A DNA stretch of 55,471 bases from Deltaproteobacteria bacterium (GCA_029261795.1 JAJDAP010000028.1:1-55471), one strand, 5' to 3'. Positions 41,970 to 50,631 are shown, counted from the stretch's first letter. Notes: generated by a model from the sequence alone, not told the origin. Numbers and translations are program-made.

Positions 41970-42418
41970 CGAGTCCCTTCGAACTCATCCCCGGCTCGAC
42001 AGTACAATACCTTCCAAGACGGATCGCTCGGTTCCCTCGCCGCCCATTCCACCCGCCCTCCGGAGGACTGCCCTGGTCTCGATCAACGACCTCGTGTCGC
42101 CCCTCAACGGGCTCGTCGATCTCCGCATCGACCTCGGGAATGCGCCGCGATTCCATCGCGAACGTGACGAAACGATCACCCCCAGCGGCTGGACATCGTG
42201 GTGCGCGCCGATCGTACGTTTCCAGCGCAGCGTGCCATCCCAACCCATTCCTGCCGCCGACGAGCACGTGAAGGGCCTGCTTGCTGTCCCAGCACTCCTC
42301 GCAGCGCTGCTGCGGGAGCCGATCCATCGGACGAGACCAACCCGGCGATGGACGCCGAAGGCCGCCGATCGGAGGAACTCGATTCACGAACCAACCCGCC
42401 AATCTCACGAATGCTTTT
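41970..42418. other. Non-coding stretch left of IS remnants
   Basis: No convincing gene is seen on either strand; open frames are arginine-rich or lack homology. It probably consists of the promoter of the SDR gene and decayed insertion-sequence DNA. Confidence 0.4.
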
Positions 42419-42505
42419 GGTGTTTTCATTGCTGCCTCGCTGCCATGGGCTGTGCGGATCGCAGAAGTAGACCCGGACACCGGTGGCCACACTGAACTCA
42501 ATGAA
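42419..42505 (-). pseudogene. IS30-family transposase C-terminal fragment
   Basis: On the minus strand the peptide [20 protein letters not shown] followed by GSNENT is the DDE-region block of IS30-type transposases (consensus [20 protein letters not shown]). It breaks off right after NENT. Only about 29 codons remain. Confidence 0.7.
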
Positions 42506-42551
42506 CCGCCCCGGGTCTGCCGGAGGCTCCTTGACTCGAGAGGATGGAGCC

Positions 42552-42737
42552 ATGGCAAGCAGGAACCGAAATTCGCAGGAAGTGCGTGAGCGTGCAGTGC
42601 GGATGGTCTTCGACCAACGAGGCCAGTACGCCCCCCAGTGGGAGGCGATCCGGTCGATCGCGGAGAAGATCGGCTGCTCGGCGGAAGCGCTGCGCAACTG
42701 GGTGCGCTTCTTCCTCTGGTTCTCCCGCTGCTCGTGA
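42552..42737 (+). pseudogene. IS3-family transposase OrfA fragment
   Basis: The peptide [20 protein letters not shown] and [22 protein letters not shown] is the helix-turn-helix of IS3-family OrfA. It ends after 61 codons; the rest of OrfA and all of OrfB are missing. It sits 46 bases from the IS30 remnant on the opposite strand. Confidence 0.75.
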
Positions 42738-42855
42738 GTCATTCAGATCTCCCGGCCACCCCCCACCTACGAACGATGGCAGTGTGGTCCGACTAGATCT
42801 GAAATTTCACACTCAGCGATGATCTGGGTCCAGCCCCGCCCCTACTCTCTGCCGG

Positions 42856-43242
42856 GTGAGAGATCTCTTTTTCTACCTCGGAACCGCCTGCCTCTTTACG
42901 CACGAACTCGATGCCATGCCGAATCATGAGTGGCGTGTCCTGCCGCTCCTGGACGCCCTCCCCGACGAGCTGGGAATGTTCGCCTTCGTCGCGGGGCACG
43001 TCCCGCTGTTCGCCTTCGCTCTCGCATGCATCGCCAGCTCAGTCCCGCGGACCCGCACAGTCTCGAGGCTCGTCGTCAGCGGCTTCCTCGTCGTCCACGG
43101 CCTCGCGCACGGGCTCTCTATCGGGCGGGCGAACTACGAATTCGCCAGCACGCTCTCCAACGTGCTCATCTTGGGTGCTGCGGCGTTCGGAGCCTTGTTC
43201 TTGTTCCTCGAATGGAAGAAATGCCCAACAGAGGCGCAGTAG
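42856..43242 (+). CDS. DUF6713-like four-helix membrane protein
   Basis: This protein has 128 aa from GTG 42856. The conserved opening LFFYLGTACLFTHELDAMPNHEWRVLPLLDALPDE, with the THELDA and HEWR motifs, defines a small family of unknown function (DUF6713). Helices follow at LGMFAFVAGHVPLFAFALACI, VVSGFLVVHGLAHGLS and LSNVLILGAAAFGALFLFL. It probably lies in the inner membrane. The Leu-Asp pair and His residues near the first helix may form a polar site, but no function is known. It is close to insertion-sequence remnants but has normal composition. Confidence 0.75.
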   Translation: MRDLFFYLGTACLFTHELDAMPNHEWRVLPLLDALPDELGMFAFVAGHVPLFAFALACIASSVPRTRTVSRLVVSGFLVVHGLAHGLSIGRANYEFASTLSNVLILGAAAFGALFLFLEWKKCPTEAQ

Positions 43243-43380
43243 CCCCGAGCTTGCGACGATCTAATGCCGAGATGCGGCCGAAGGTTTCAGGGCGCATCTT
43301 CAAGTTGTCGACCTACATAAGGCCGGCAACGACACATGTAAACCAGGGAACAGTCGGCCGATGCGACGTACCATCGCACA

Positions 43381-44349
43381 ATGAACTTAAGACGTATCGC
43401 CATCATCGGAGCCGGGCCGATGGGGACGTCGCTTGCCACGATCACAAGTTCGCATGTGTCGACGGTGCTCGTTGTACGCGACCCACTCCTTGCCGACCGA
43501 ATCCGGACCTCCGGTGTTCAGCTGGGCGGAGAGTTGTCGGCGTACGGCCGCCCCGAGGTCGTCGCATCGATCGATGAACTCGCTGGCATCCACCCCATCG
43601 ATCTCGTCTTCATCGCAACGAAGACGACTGCGATCGAAGAAGTTTGCAACGCCGTGCGACCGCATCTTTCGGATCTCCCGTACATCGTCTCGTATCAAAA
43701 CGGAATCGAACCCGGGCGCGAGATCATCGCAAGGCTTGGAACTCCGCGAGTCGTGAGAATGGTGCTGAGGTACGGCGCAACGATCGAGCGTTCTAGCAGT
43801 CCCGGCGCTCCGCTGCGGATCCACGTTGGGCTTCACGACCCTCCCCACTCCGTCGGCGGTGAGGGCGAAGCGCTCGCCTTCGCAGAGGCTCTCGCCCCCG
43901 CGATGAATCGAATGGGCCTCCCAATGACGTTCGCGGCGGATATCGAGGCAGAGGCCTGGCGCAAGGGAATCGAGAACGCCGCCGGCAACCCCATCGCGGC
44001 CTTGGTTCAAGCTCCACTCGGCCAACTGCTTGAGTCTCCCGGGCGGGGACTGATAGAGAAGCTCCTCGACGAAGGCATCGACGTTGCGCAGGCGGCCGGT
44101 GTGGATGTGCAACGTGCGTTTCGTGACGCAGCGCTCGCGAGAATGACCGGCGGGCGTGCGCACCTGCCCAGCATGGCTCACGACGTTGCCGCGGGACGCC
44201 CGACCGAAATCACGCAGCTGAATGAGCAGATCGTGCGCTTCGGTCGCAGACTCGGCGTGCCAACACCGACACATGATGTCGTGCTCGACCTCATCCGCGT
44301 CCTCGATTGGTGCGCACACCTGGAGCGAGAGGCAACAACCTCGCTCTGA
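43381..44349 (+). CDS. Ketopantoate reductase (ApbA/PanE) family protein
   Basis: This protein has 322 aa. The N-terminal Rossmann fold has IAIIGAGPMGTSLA (GxGxxG); the middle carries VFIATKTTAIEEVCNAVRPHL (the conserved TK lysine) and YIVSYQNGIEP (the NG motif). The C-terminal helical domain has EAWRKGIENAAGNPIAAL, matching the family kW-K-nN motif, and SMAHDVAAGRPTEITQLNEQIVRFGR with the conserved DxxxGRxTEIdxlnG-like block. It would reduce a 2-oxo acid with NADPH; pantothenate synthesis is the archetype but such paralogues often act on other substrates. It is not next to other coenzyme A genes. Confidence 0.85.
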   Translation: MNLRRIAIIGAGPMGTSLATITSSHVSTVLVVRDPLLADRIRTSGVQLGGELSAYGRPEVVASIDELAGIHPIDLVFIATKTTAIEEVCNAVRPHLSDLPYIVSYQNGIEPGREIIARLGTPRVVRMVLRYGATIERSSSPGAPLRIHVGLHDPPHSVGGEGEALAFAEALAPAMNRMGLPMTFAADIEAEAWRKGIENAAGNPIAALVQAPLGQLLESPGRGLIEKLLDEGIDVAQAAGVDVQRAFRDAALARMTGGRAHLPSMAHDVAAGRPTEITQLNEQIVRFGRRLGVPTPTHDVVLDLIRVLDWCAHLEREATTSL

Positions 44350-44510
44350 GGTGCGCGCGCCCGACGTGGTTTCCCGCCCACTCCAGCACCGCACCGGGGC
44401 CTAACAACGACCCATCGGCGAGTTCCCCTTCGACCGCGTCTCAGCTTCCTCGCCGGCTGAGAGGCTGGCTGCTCGATACAACCCAGCTAGCATCGAGGAA
44501 AGGTGCAGAC

Positions 44511-45083
44511 ATGACCCCAGCTCTACCGGAGCCCCTCGAGCGGCTCTCGCGTGCCATCGATGGCAGATCTACATGGCGGCTGTTTCTCGTGACGTTCGTA
44601 GTCATGAACATCGCCCGCTATCTCATCATGCCGTGGGTGTCAGCACAGCTTGGAGCCACGGGGTGGCCGAAGCCACTCGACCTCAGCTTTGCGTACTCCC
44701 CAGAGGATGCTTTCGCGCGGGTCGCGGCTTATGGCGAAATCGGCCGAGCGCGATTTCCGATCTTCTCGTTTACGGGCGATCTGGTCTACCCCGTGGCCTA
44801 CACAGCGTGCTTCGCCGCGTTGCTTTCGCTCCTTGCCCGTCCCCTCGTGGGCACATGGGCCCTCGCGATGAAGCTCAACCTTCTACCGGTCGCGGTGTTC
44901 ATGCTCGACATCTTCGAGAACCTGTCGATTGCCGTCATGATGCACATCTATCCCGCGACGCCGTTGGCGCTCGGCCTGGCCGCGAGCATCTTCACGACGG
45001 GGAAATGGTTGTTCGCGGGCCTAGCGATTTCGTCGGCGCTCGTGCTGGGAGCACGCCGACTCATGCAGGCGGCTCGGCACTAA
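44511..45083 (+). CDS. Hypothetical membrane protein
   Basis: This protein of 190 aa has about five membrane helices: WRLFLVTFVVMNIARYLIM, LVYPVAYTACFAALLSLLA, TWALAMKLNLLPVAVFMLDIFENLS, LGLAASIFTTGKWLFAGL and a last short one. The soluble segment DLSFAYSPEDAFARVAAYGEIGRARFP between helices 1 and 2 is a recognisable feature of a widespread uncharacterised family. GAGGAAAGG lies upstream of the ATG. It is followed after 16 bases by the exported RidA gene, so the two probably form an operon. No function is known. Confidence 0.7.
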   Translation: MTPALPEPLERLSRAIDGRSTWRLFLVTFVVMNIARYLIMPWVSAQLGATGWPKPLDLSFAYSPEDAFARVAAYGEIGRARFPIFSFTGDLVYPVAYTACFAALLSLLARPLVGTWALAMKLNLLPVAVFMLDIFENLSIAVMMHIYPATPLALGLAASIFTTGKWLFAGLAISSALVLGARRLMQAARH

Positions 45084-45099
45084 TGGGAAGGGCTACGCG

Positions 45100-45543
45100 A
45101 TGAAAGAAATGCTCGGCTCGATATCGCTCGGAATCTTCGCCGCACTCGCAGCGAGTGCGTGCGCGCAGGTCACTTATTACCCCAACCCCAGTGGGTTGCC
45201 CTTTTCCGATGCAGTACAGGTCGGTGACATGCTCTACCTATCCGGGCAGATCGGAGTTGAGCCGGGTGCAGCTGCGCTGGTTCCCGGCGGCATCGAAGCC
45301 GAGTCGCGCCAGGCTATGGAGAACATCGCAGCGACTCTGTCGCGACGGGGCCTCGACTTCGACTCGGTCGTGAAATGCACTGTGATGTTGGCTGACATGG
45401 GAGACTGGCCCGCGTTCAACACCGTCTACAGGCAGTACTTCAAAGCTGACCGGCTGCCGGCTCGCAGCGCATTTGCCTCATCCGGTCTGGCCTACGGCGG
45501 GCGGATCGAACTCGAATGCTGGGCCTACAACCCATCGTGGTAA
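45100..45543 (+). CDS. RidA (YjgF/UK114) family protein with an export signal
   Basis: The mature part matches RidA: SGLPFSDAVQVGDMLYLSGQIG, then SRQAMENIAATLSRRGLDFDSVVKCTVML and DMGDWPAFNTVYRQYF, with the arginine of the deaminase site in LPARSAFASSGLA and a C-terminal IELECWAY. Cytosolic RidA hydrolyses reactive enamine/imine intermediates from PLP enzymes. Here an N-terminal signal (LGIFAALAASACA, with a possible lipobox at ASAC) predicts export, which is unusual for the family. It follows the membrane protein gene by 16 bases and converges on a Tat-exported dipeptidase. Confidence 0.88.
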   Translation: MKEMLGSISLGIFAALAASACAQVTYYPNPSGLPFSDAVQVGDMLYLSGQIGVEPGAAALVPGGIEAESRQAMENIAATLSRRGLDFDSVVKCTVMLADMGDWPAFNTVYRQYFKADRLPARSAFASSGLAYGGRIELECWAYNPSW

Positions 45544-45554
45544 GCGCTCGAACA

Positions 45555-46697
45555 TCAAGAACGCTCGACCGCGTCCAGAATGCGGATGAGGTTTCCGCCC
45601 ACTAGCTTTGCGACCATCTCGGGTTGCATCCCCTTTTGGAACAAGCCCGCAACGTAGTGTGGGAGCCGACGATAGTCGTCGAACACGGGCTTATAGTTCG
45701 CGTCCATGTCGCTGCCCAAGCAGACATGCTCGACGCCAACGAGTCTCACCAGCTCGAGCGTCCGCAACACAAAGCCGTTCAGGTCATCGATACCGATGCC
45801 GGCCGGCCATGCGCCGAGTACGCCACCGCCGCTATCCGCGACTGACTTCGCAAGGCCGCCCGATATGAAGCGCGGATGGTCCAGCGCGGCGGAACCAACG
45901 TGAACGTGCGACGCCATCACCGGACTCTTCGACGCGCCGACGGCGCCTCGCGCCGTTGCCTCTGATGCGTGGGCAACGTCAATCAATATCCCGGACGCAT
46001 TCATCGCTTCGACTACCGCAGCGCCCGCCTTGCTCAGGCCGCCGTGGCGAGCCGGTGCGGTGATGATGTCGCCGAGCTCGTTGATCCGATAGTGCATCAA
46101 AGTGATCGAGCGAATCCCGTCGCGAAAGGCACTTGCAACACGGGCTGGATCGCCTTCGAGGAAGTCGCCGCCTTCCACGGTCAAGAGCGCGCCGATCTTT
46201 CCTGTGCGACGAGCCGCCGAGAAGTCGCCGCTCTTCAAGACCGGATAAACCAGGCCATCGGCCGCGAGTCCCTTTAGATTGGCCACCTGGTGGCGGTAGC
46301 TCGCCCATGCTTCGCCAGCCTCGAACTCTCGGATCGACGCGAGTCCATTGCTCCGAAGATCCAATGTCTGGAAGTCGGAGACGGCCGCGAACGCCGCGCC
46401 GGCAAGGCCGCCATCGGTCATCGCGGCCACGCTCGCTGCTTCGAAGCTTCCGCCTAACGAGTACAGGCGCAGCTTCCATGGCAGATGCGTCGCATCCCGG
46501 ACGAACGTCCGTCCCGGATGCGCGTGGGCATCGACGGCGAGGTGTTCCTTCAAGAAAACTCGCGCTTCCAGGAGCTCCGTTTCCGACACGGCGAAGCCCA
46601 ACGGCACCTCCCTATCCCGTGCGAGCCAGTAGCCGCCGCCTGCTGCGATCGCTGAGATTCCCGCGATGATCGCCTGTCGCCTGGTTATGGGACGCAT
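45555..46697 (-). CDS. Membrane dipeptidase (peptidase M19), Tat-exported
   Basis: This protein has 380 aa from the ATG at 46697 (GGAG upstream). A twin-arginine-type leader TRRQAIIAGISAIAAGGGYWLA leads to a renal-dipeptidase-fold TIM barrel. The zinc site is seen as VDAHAHPG (His-x-His where Asp is usual), GALLTVEGGDFLEG with the bridging Glu, SITLMHYRINELGD and LIDVAHASEATA with later His residues, and VCLGSDMDANYKPVF with the catalytic-site Asp. Family members cleave dipeptides including those with a D-residue and some beta-lactams. It probably works in the periplasm on peptides or peptidoglycan fragments. It is divergent from the candidate selenoprotein. Confidence 0.88.
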   Translation of the reverse strand: MRPITRRQAIIAGISAIAAGGGYWLARDREVPLGFAVSETELLEARVFLKEHLAVDAHAHPGRTFVRDATHLPWKLRLYSLGGSFEAASVAAMTDGGLAGAAFAAVSDFQTLDLRSNGLASIREFEAGEAWASYRHQVANLKGLAADGLVYPVLKSGDFSAARRTGKIGALLTVEGGDFLEGDPARVASAFRDGIRSITLMHYRINELGDIITAPARHGGLSKAGAAVVEAMNASGILIDVAHASEATARGAVGASKSPVMASHVHVGSAALDHPRFISGGLAKSVADSGGGVLGAWPAGIGIDDLNGFVLRTLELVRLVGVEHVCLGSDMDANYKPVFDDYRRLPHYVAGLFQKGMQPEMVAKLVGGNLIRILDAVERS

Positions 46698-46744
46698 CGT
46701 CGAGAACTCCCGTCTGGGGTGGTGGTGGTAGCGTTCAGGATAGA

Positions 46745-47512
46745 GTGTTCGCGCAATTGGAGAACTGGAAATCACCGAGACGGAACGCCGCCTCGGGCCC
46801 GGCCGATGACGAGAAGACGAGTCCATCGGAATCTGGCGGGCGAACATGCCTGGCAGATGCGGTTCTTGCCTCCCCGCCTGGGCCGGACGCTCGACGCAGA
46901 TCGCAACCGCACCGTTCAGCGCACCGCCCAGGGACGAACTTGCTCCACCACCGCGGCGAGGAAGCGTCCTGGTGAGGTTGCCGCGAGGATCTGCCGGTCT
47001 GGCAGGCGTTGTACGAGGAGCTGGCCGACGAGGGCTTCGTGCCGATCGCCGTCGCGCTCGATCGCTGCGCCGACGATGCGCGCCCTTTCATCGAGGCCTC
47101 GGCGTCGACGCATCCGAGCCCGATCGACACCGAGCATCGGTTGGCCGAGCTCTACCACATCACCAACGTGCCCACGATGTTGTGGATCGACGAGCAGGGG
47201 CGCATCTGTCGGCCGCACGATTCGCAGTTCGGGACGGACACGTTCGCCGCGGTCACGCACAAACGTTTCGAGCCGTACCTCGAGATGATCCGACGCTGGC
47301 TGCGGACCGGAGAGGGTGCACTCACGACGAACGAGGCACTGGCGCCGCTCGACTGGACCATCCGGCGGGGTTCGATGCCGATCGTGGGCAGCAACCCCTT
47401 CGGTCCGGAGTTCTTCGAGTTGGCGGCCGAGGGCAAACCCGAGTACGCGCTCGAAGCGCTGACCCCGACCCATGACCCCGAGCTTGCGGCCGCGAGTGAA
47501 GACGCCTCCTGA
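46745..47512 (+). CDS. Thioredoxin-fold redox protein, candidate selenoprotein (in-frame UGA at 46973)
   Basis: The second part (from 46976) reads GCREDLPVWQALYEELADEGF, VPIAVALD, EHRLAELYHITNVPTMLWID with the cis-Pro of thioredoxin-fold proteins, then a 70-residue C-terminal extension. It has no internal start except a TTG at 47009, which would remove the active-site Cys. Upstream in the same frame LLHHRGEEASW runs directly into TGA, giving W-UGA-G-C-R, the place where related redoxins have a redox Cys (W-C-x-x-C or W-C-G-C). A hairpin 15 bases after the UGA fits a bacterial SECIS. The 5' end is uncertain: MRFLPPRLGRTLDAD in another frame also looks coding, so a frameshift near 46,930-46,960 is possible. 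A degraded pseudogene is the alternative. Confidence 0.6.
46991..47005 (+). promoter_or_regulatory. Bacterial SECIS-like hairpin
   Basis: CTGCC (46991-46995) pairs perfectly with GGCAG (47001-47005) around the loop GGTCT. The loop matches the GGUCU apical loop of the E. coli fdhF SECIS recognised by SelB. It begins 15 bases after the UGA and the loop starts 20 bases after it, within the 16-37-base spacing known for bacterial SECIS elements. Confidence 0.6.
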
Positions 47513-47580
47513 AGCGAACGTACCGGCAGTACTTGCGAACCGGGACGCCGCCTTCTCGAGGCGCACTCATAGCCGGTTCC

Positions 47581-47931
47581 CTACTTCCGCACCCAGCTCC
47601 CGCCGGGACCCTGGACGTAGTGGCCAGGGCCGGCCCGCGCGATCAGTTTGTTGGCGGCCAGCGCCGCGACCTGGTGCACCGCGGTGCCGTTCTGTCGTGC
47701 GATCCGCTGATACTCGGCGCTGCGGCGGTGGTTGACGTCGGCGACGAGGGCGCGCAACTCGGCGCTCGGGTTCGCGATGACGATGCCGACGTAGCCGTCG
47801 AGCCGCTCTCCGACCTGTCCGGCGTTGCGCGCCTCGGCCAGCGAGAGCGCCAGCGCCGGACCGGCCGCCAGCGACATCACCAGCAGACAGCCCACGAGAA
47901 TCGAGGTTCGTTCGCTCGCGTTTCGTTTCAT
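47581..47931 (-). CDS. ydbL: YdbL family protein (DUF1318)
   Basis: This protein has 116 aa from the ATG at 47931 (AAGGAA six bases upstream). A signal peptide (LVGCLLVMSLAAGPALA) leads to a short periplasmic domain: LAEARNAGQVGERLDGYVGI, then VADVNHRRSAEYQRIARQNGTAVHQVAALAANKLI and GHYVQGPGGSWVRK, all hallmarks of YdbL. In E. coli YdbL is encoded with YdbH and YnbE and modulates their assembly in phospholipid transport between membranes. Here it is the last gene of the same three-gene order. It lies 13 bases after ynbE. Confidence 0.92.
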   Translation of the reverse strand: MKRNASERTSILVGCLLVMSLAAGPALALSLAEARNAGQVGERLDGYVGIVIANPSAELRALVADVNHRRSAEYQRIARQNGTAVHQVAALAANKLIARAGPGHYVQGPGGSWVRK

Positions 47932-47944
47932 TCCGCGTTCCTTC

Positions 47945-48127
47945 TCAGAAGATCTCGCCGTCACCGGCGATGCTCTCTTCGAGATCCTTCTCCACCTTCA
48001 CCCGGATCTCGTGCTCGATCTTGACGTTCACGTTGATCTGGATCGGCTCCGTGGGTGCTGCCACCTGAACGGTGGGCACGCAGCCGAGCAGGAGCGCGAG
48101 CCCGCAGCCAGCGACGATCTCTTTCAT
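47945..48127 (-). CDS. ynbE: YnbE family small lipoprotein
   Basis: This 60-residue outer-membrane lipoprotein has the lipobox ALLLGC and the body EPIQINVNVKIEHEIRVKVEKDLEESI, which is diagnostic for YnbE. In E. coli YnbE stacks onto the C-terminal strands of YdbH to form a bridge to the outer membrane. The ATG overlaps the ydbH stop (ATGA), so the two are translationally coupled, in keeping with stoichiometric assembly. Confidence 0.92.
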   Translation of the reverse strand: MKEIVAGCGLALLLGCVPTVQVAAPTEPIQINVNVKIEHEIRVKVEKDLEESIAGDGEIF

Positions 48128-50631
48128 GGCCTCTCCTCGGCTCCGAACCGTCGAAGCCGTTCCTCGATCAGCTCGGGGATACGATAGGACTCTTGCGCGG
48201 ATCGGAGCAGGTCGCCGAGACGGGCATCCACGGTGACCTCGAGTTGGACGGTCCGACCCTGCTGAAGATTCGGATTATTTCCGGAAAGGGAAATCCCCAC
48301 GTTCACCTCTCCGCGCGCGTCGCCGTTGATCCGGAGCGCGAGCCGATCGAAACGAAAATCCTCGAGGGCGGCGCGCAACAGAGCGAGGCCCTCGGGTTGC
48401 CCGACTTCGGAGCCGGGCTCCCGGGGATAGCGGAGGGTCCCGGGCCCCACCGACTCGATCATCCCTTCGCGAATGATTACGGACTCGCCGCTCAGGACGA
48501 GCGGAAGCTGGCCGCGCAACATCCCGGTCCCGGTGAGGCCCGGGAGCTGGAGCTCGTCCGTCAGCGCGGCCAGGTCCAGCTCTTCGAGCTGGAGGACCGC
48601 CTCGTGCGATTCGGCCGCGAGATCGAAACGCCCTGCCGTCCGAATGCGCCCACCCGCCCAGTGCCAGGCCGCGTCGGCAACCTCGACCGCGAATTCCGGC
48701 TGGAGCTGGAACTCCACGAGCCCGTCCGCGAGCGGTAGGCCCAGATCCACCAGCGCCATCGAAATCAGCTGGGACGGCGGACTCTCGAGCGGGTCCGGGC
48801 CGGAAACGGCGATGGCGCCGTTCAGCGCGGTCACGGCGCCGAAGGGTCCGTGCGCGTCGATGTCGCGAAGTGCCACGGCGGCCGAGAACGTGGCGGCTTC
48901 AGCGAGCTTCGCCTCGCCGATGACCTCGATCTCCCCGCTGGCTGACTCGACCCGGCCAGCCAGCAGCGGAAGCAGGCGTCCCAGCCGGGTGCCGACGAGA
49001 TCGAGCTGGACCGGGCGCAGACGAAAATCGGCACTCGCTTCGCGCTGCGGCGGTTCCGCGCTGCCCTCGATCTCGAAATGCAGGAGGCGATCGGCGTCGG
49101 CCAGCTCGGCCTCGAACGTTAGTCGCCGGGTCGTTCCGGTGAAGCTCCCGGTTGCGTGGAGCGGTGCGAACAAGGGCGGGTCGGAGCCGTCGGCAATCCT
49201 CGCCGAGCCGAGGCTGCCCGTCAGCGCGTCCCCGTCGAGGCGAGCGCGGGCCACGACGCCGTCGATCGAGAGGTTCCCCATTTGCGGTTCCAGCCGGGCG
49301 CCGGAAATGACGAGTTCCCCGCGCCCGATCCCCGGCAGCGGACCCCTGGATTCGCCGGGCACGCCGGACGCGGCGCCCTCGAACGTGAGTCGCCCGGTCA
49401 GGGCCGCGAGACGGCCGAGTTCCGGGGAGACGAGGCCGAGACCCGTGAATCCGACTTCACCGTCGAGGGCGAGCGCCCCAGCCTCGAAAAGCGCCGTCCC
49501 CTCTGCGTTGACCGAGCCGCTCCAGGACTGCACGGATTCCGCGAGGCCGGGCAGCAACGCTCGAACCCGCGTGCCGGCCCGGCCCAGTTGCGTCGGCGCC
49601 AGGCGGAACCGGACGTTTGCGGAGGGCACCAATGGTTCGGCCTGCCCCGACAGATCGACCCGGATCGCGTCTTCCCCGCTGCGCACGAAACCAGCGAACC
49701 CGATCTGCCCGGTCGTGCCGTCGAAGCGTGCGGAAGCGTTCAGCGTCGGGAACGTCGGCGTCTCGGCGGAATCCTCGAGCCGCGCCACCTCGATCGTTCC
49801 GTGGATGGCCCCCGCTTCCAGTTGCGCCTCGAGCGCGAGACCGTGCAGCGCGATCGGGGGCTCCCGCACGGCGAGGTCGACCCCGTCGAGCGCGAACTCC
49901 CCGCGAAGCGGCGTCTTCGAGCCGGCCACGAAGGTTGCGCGAATCAGAGCCGCACTCCTTGCCCCCCTTCCCGGTTCGGACAGGTGGATGGGCACGGGCG
50001 GCGCGAGGAACTCCGGCTGCCCGCGAATCCGCAGCGTCGCTTCTTCGAGGGTGCCCGACAGCTCCGCCTCTCCGCTGACAGCGAGCCACGGATGCGCGAG
50101 GCGCCAGTCCATTCCACCAGCCAGTACGCCGACGGGATCGGCAACGAAGCTCCCGGCGATCGTCAGTTCGAATGCGCCACTGGACGTCGCCAGTTCGAGT
50201 GTGACGTCCTCGAGTGTCAGCGCGCCTAGCGGAAACGGCACCAGCGACGGATCGCCCGGGCTGCCGGCGCCACCCTCGAGCACTGCCTCGAAGACGCCTG
50301 GCTCGTCCAACGACGCCCGCGCGCGCAGGCCGGCGACATCGATGCGGTCGACCCGCCGTGCGCGCAGACCCTTCCAGGACCAGCCGACGTCGACCCGTCG
50401 CAGCTCGAGCTGCGCCGGGTCGCCGATCCGAACAGCGCGTAGCACGAGCCCCTCGAGCGATACCGCCTCCACCTGCAAGGCCACCGGCGTGAGGCCGCGC
50501 CAGCCGAGCGCGGCCTCGATCCCGGCTCCGACCACGGCTCGGCGCGCAGCCCAGAGACCCGCCGCAACCCCGCAGGACACGGCCCCTGCCACGATCGCGA
50601 TCATCGCGACCCGACGCCGTCGGCCCATCAT
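48124..50631 (-). CDS. ydbH: YdbH family AsmA-like intermembrane phospholipid transport protein
   Basis: This protein has 835 aa from the ATG at 50631. One N-terminal membrane helix (VAMIAIVAGAVSCGVAAGLWAA) anchors a long periplasmic beta-rich chain of repeated strand pairs (VSLEGLVLRAVRIGDPAQLELRRVDVGWSW, VALRDIDAHGPFGAVTALNGAI), ending in LEDFRFDRLALRINGDARGEVNVGISLSGNNP, the YdbH C-terminal region. It belongs to the AsmA/TamB/YhdP superfamily whose members form grooved bridges for lipids between membranes. Gene order ydbH-ynbE-ydbL is the same as in E. coli. No ribosome site is obvious. It is divergent from the FAD-dependent gene. Confidence 0.9.
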   Translation of the reverse strand: MMGRRRRVAMIAIVAGAVSCGVAAGLWAARRAVVGAGIEAALGWRGLTPVALQVEAVSLEGLVLRAVRIGDPAQLELRRVDVGWSWKGLRARRVDRIDVAGLRARASLDEPGVFEAVLEGGAGSPGDPSLVPFPLGALTLEDVTLELATSSGAFELTIAGSFVADPVGVLAGGMDWRLAHPWLAVSGEAELSGTLEEATLRIRGQPEFLAPPVPIHLSEPGRGARSAALIRATFVAGSKTPLRGEFALDGVDLAVREPPIALHGLALEAQLEAGAIHGTIEVARLEDSAETPTFPTLNASARFDGTTGQIGFAGFVRSGEDAIRVDLSGQAEPLVPSANVRFRLAPTQLGRAGTRVRALLPGLAESVQSWSGSVNAEGTALFEAGALALDGEVGFTGLGLVSPELGRLAALTGRLTFEGAASGVPGESRGPLPGIGRGELVISGARLEPQMGNLSIDGVVARARLDGDALTGSLGSARIADGSDPPLFAPLHATGSFTGTTRRLTFEAELADADRLLHFEIEGSAEPPQREASADFRLRPVQLDLVGTRLGRLLPLLAGRVESASGEIEVIGEAKLAEAATFSAAVALRDIDAHGPFGAVTALNGAIAVSGPDPLESPPSQLISMALVDLGLPLADGLVEFQLQPEFAVEVADAAWHWAGGRIRTAGRFDLAAESHEAVLQLEELDLAALTDELQLPGLTGTGMLRGQLPLVLSGESVIIREGMIESVGPGTLRYPREPGSEVGQPEGLALLRAALEDFRFDRLALRINGDARGEVNVGISLSGNNPNLQQGRTVQLEVTVDARLGDLLRSAQESYRIPELIEERLRRFGAEERP

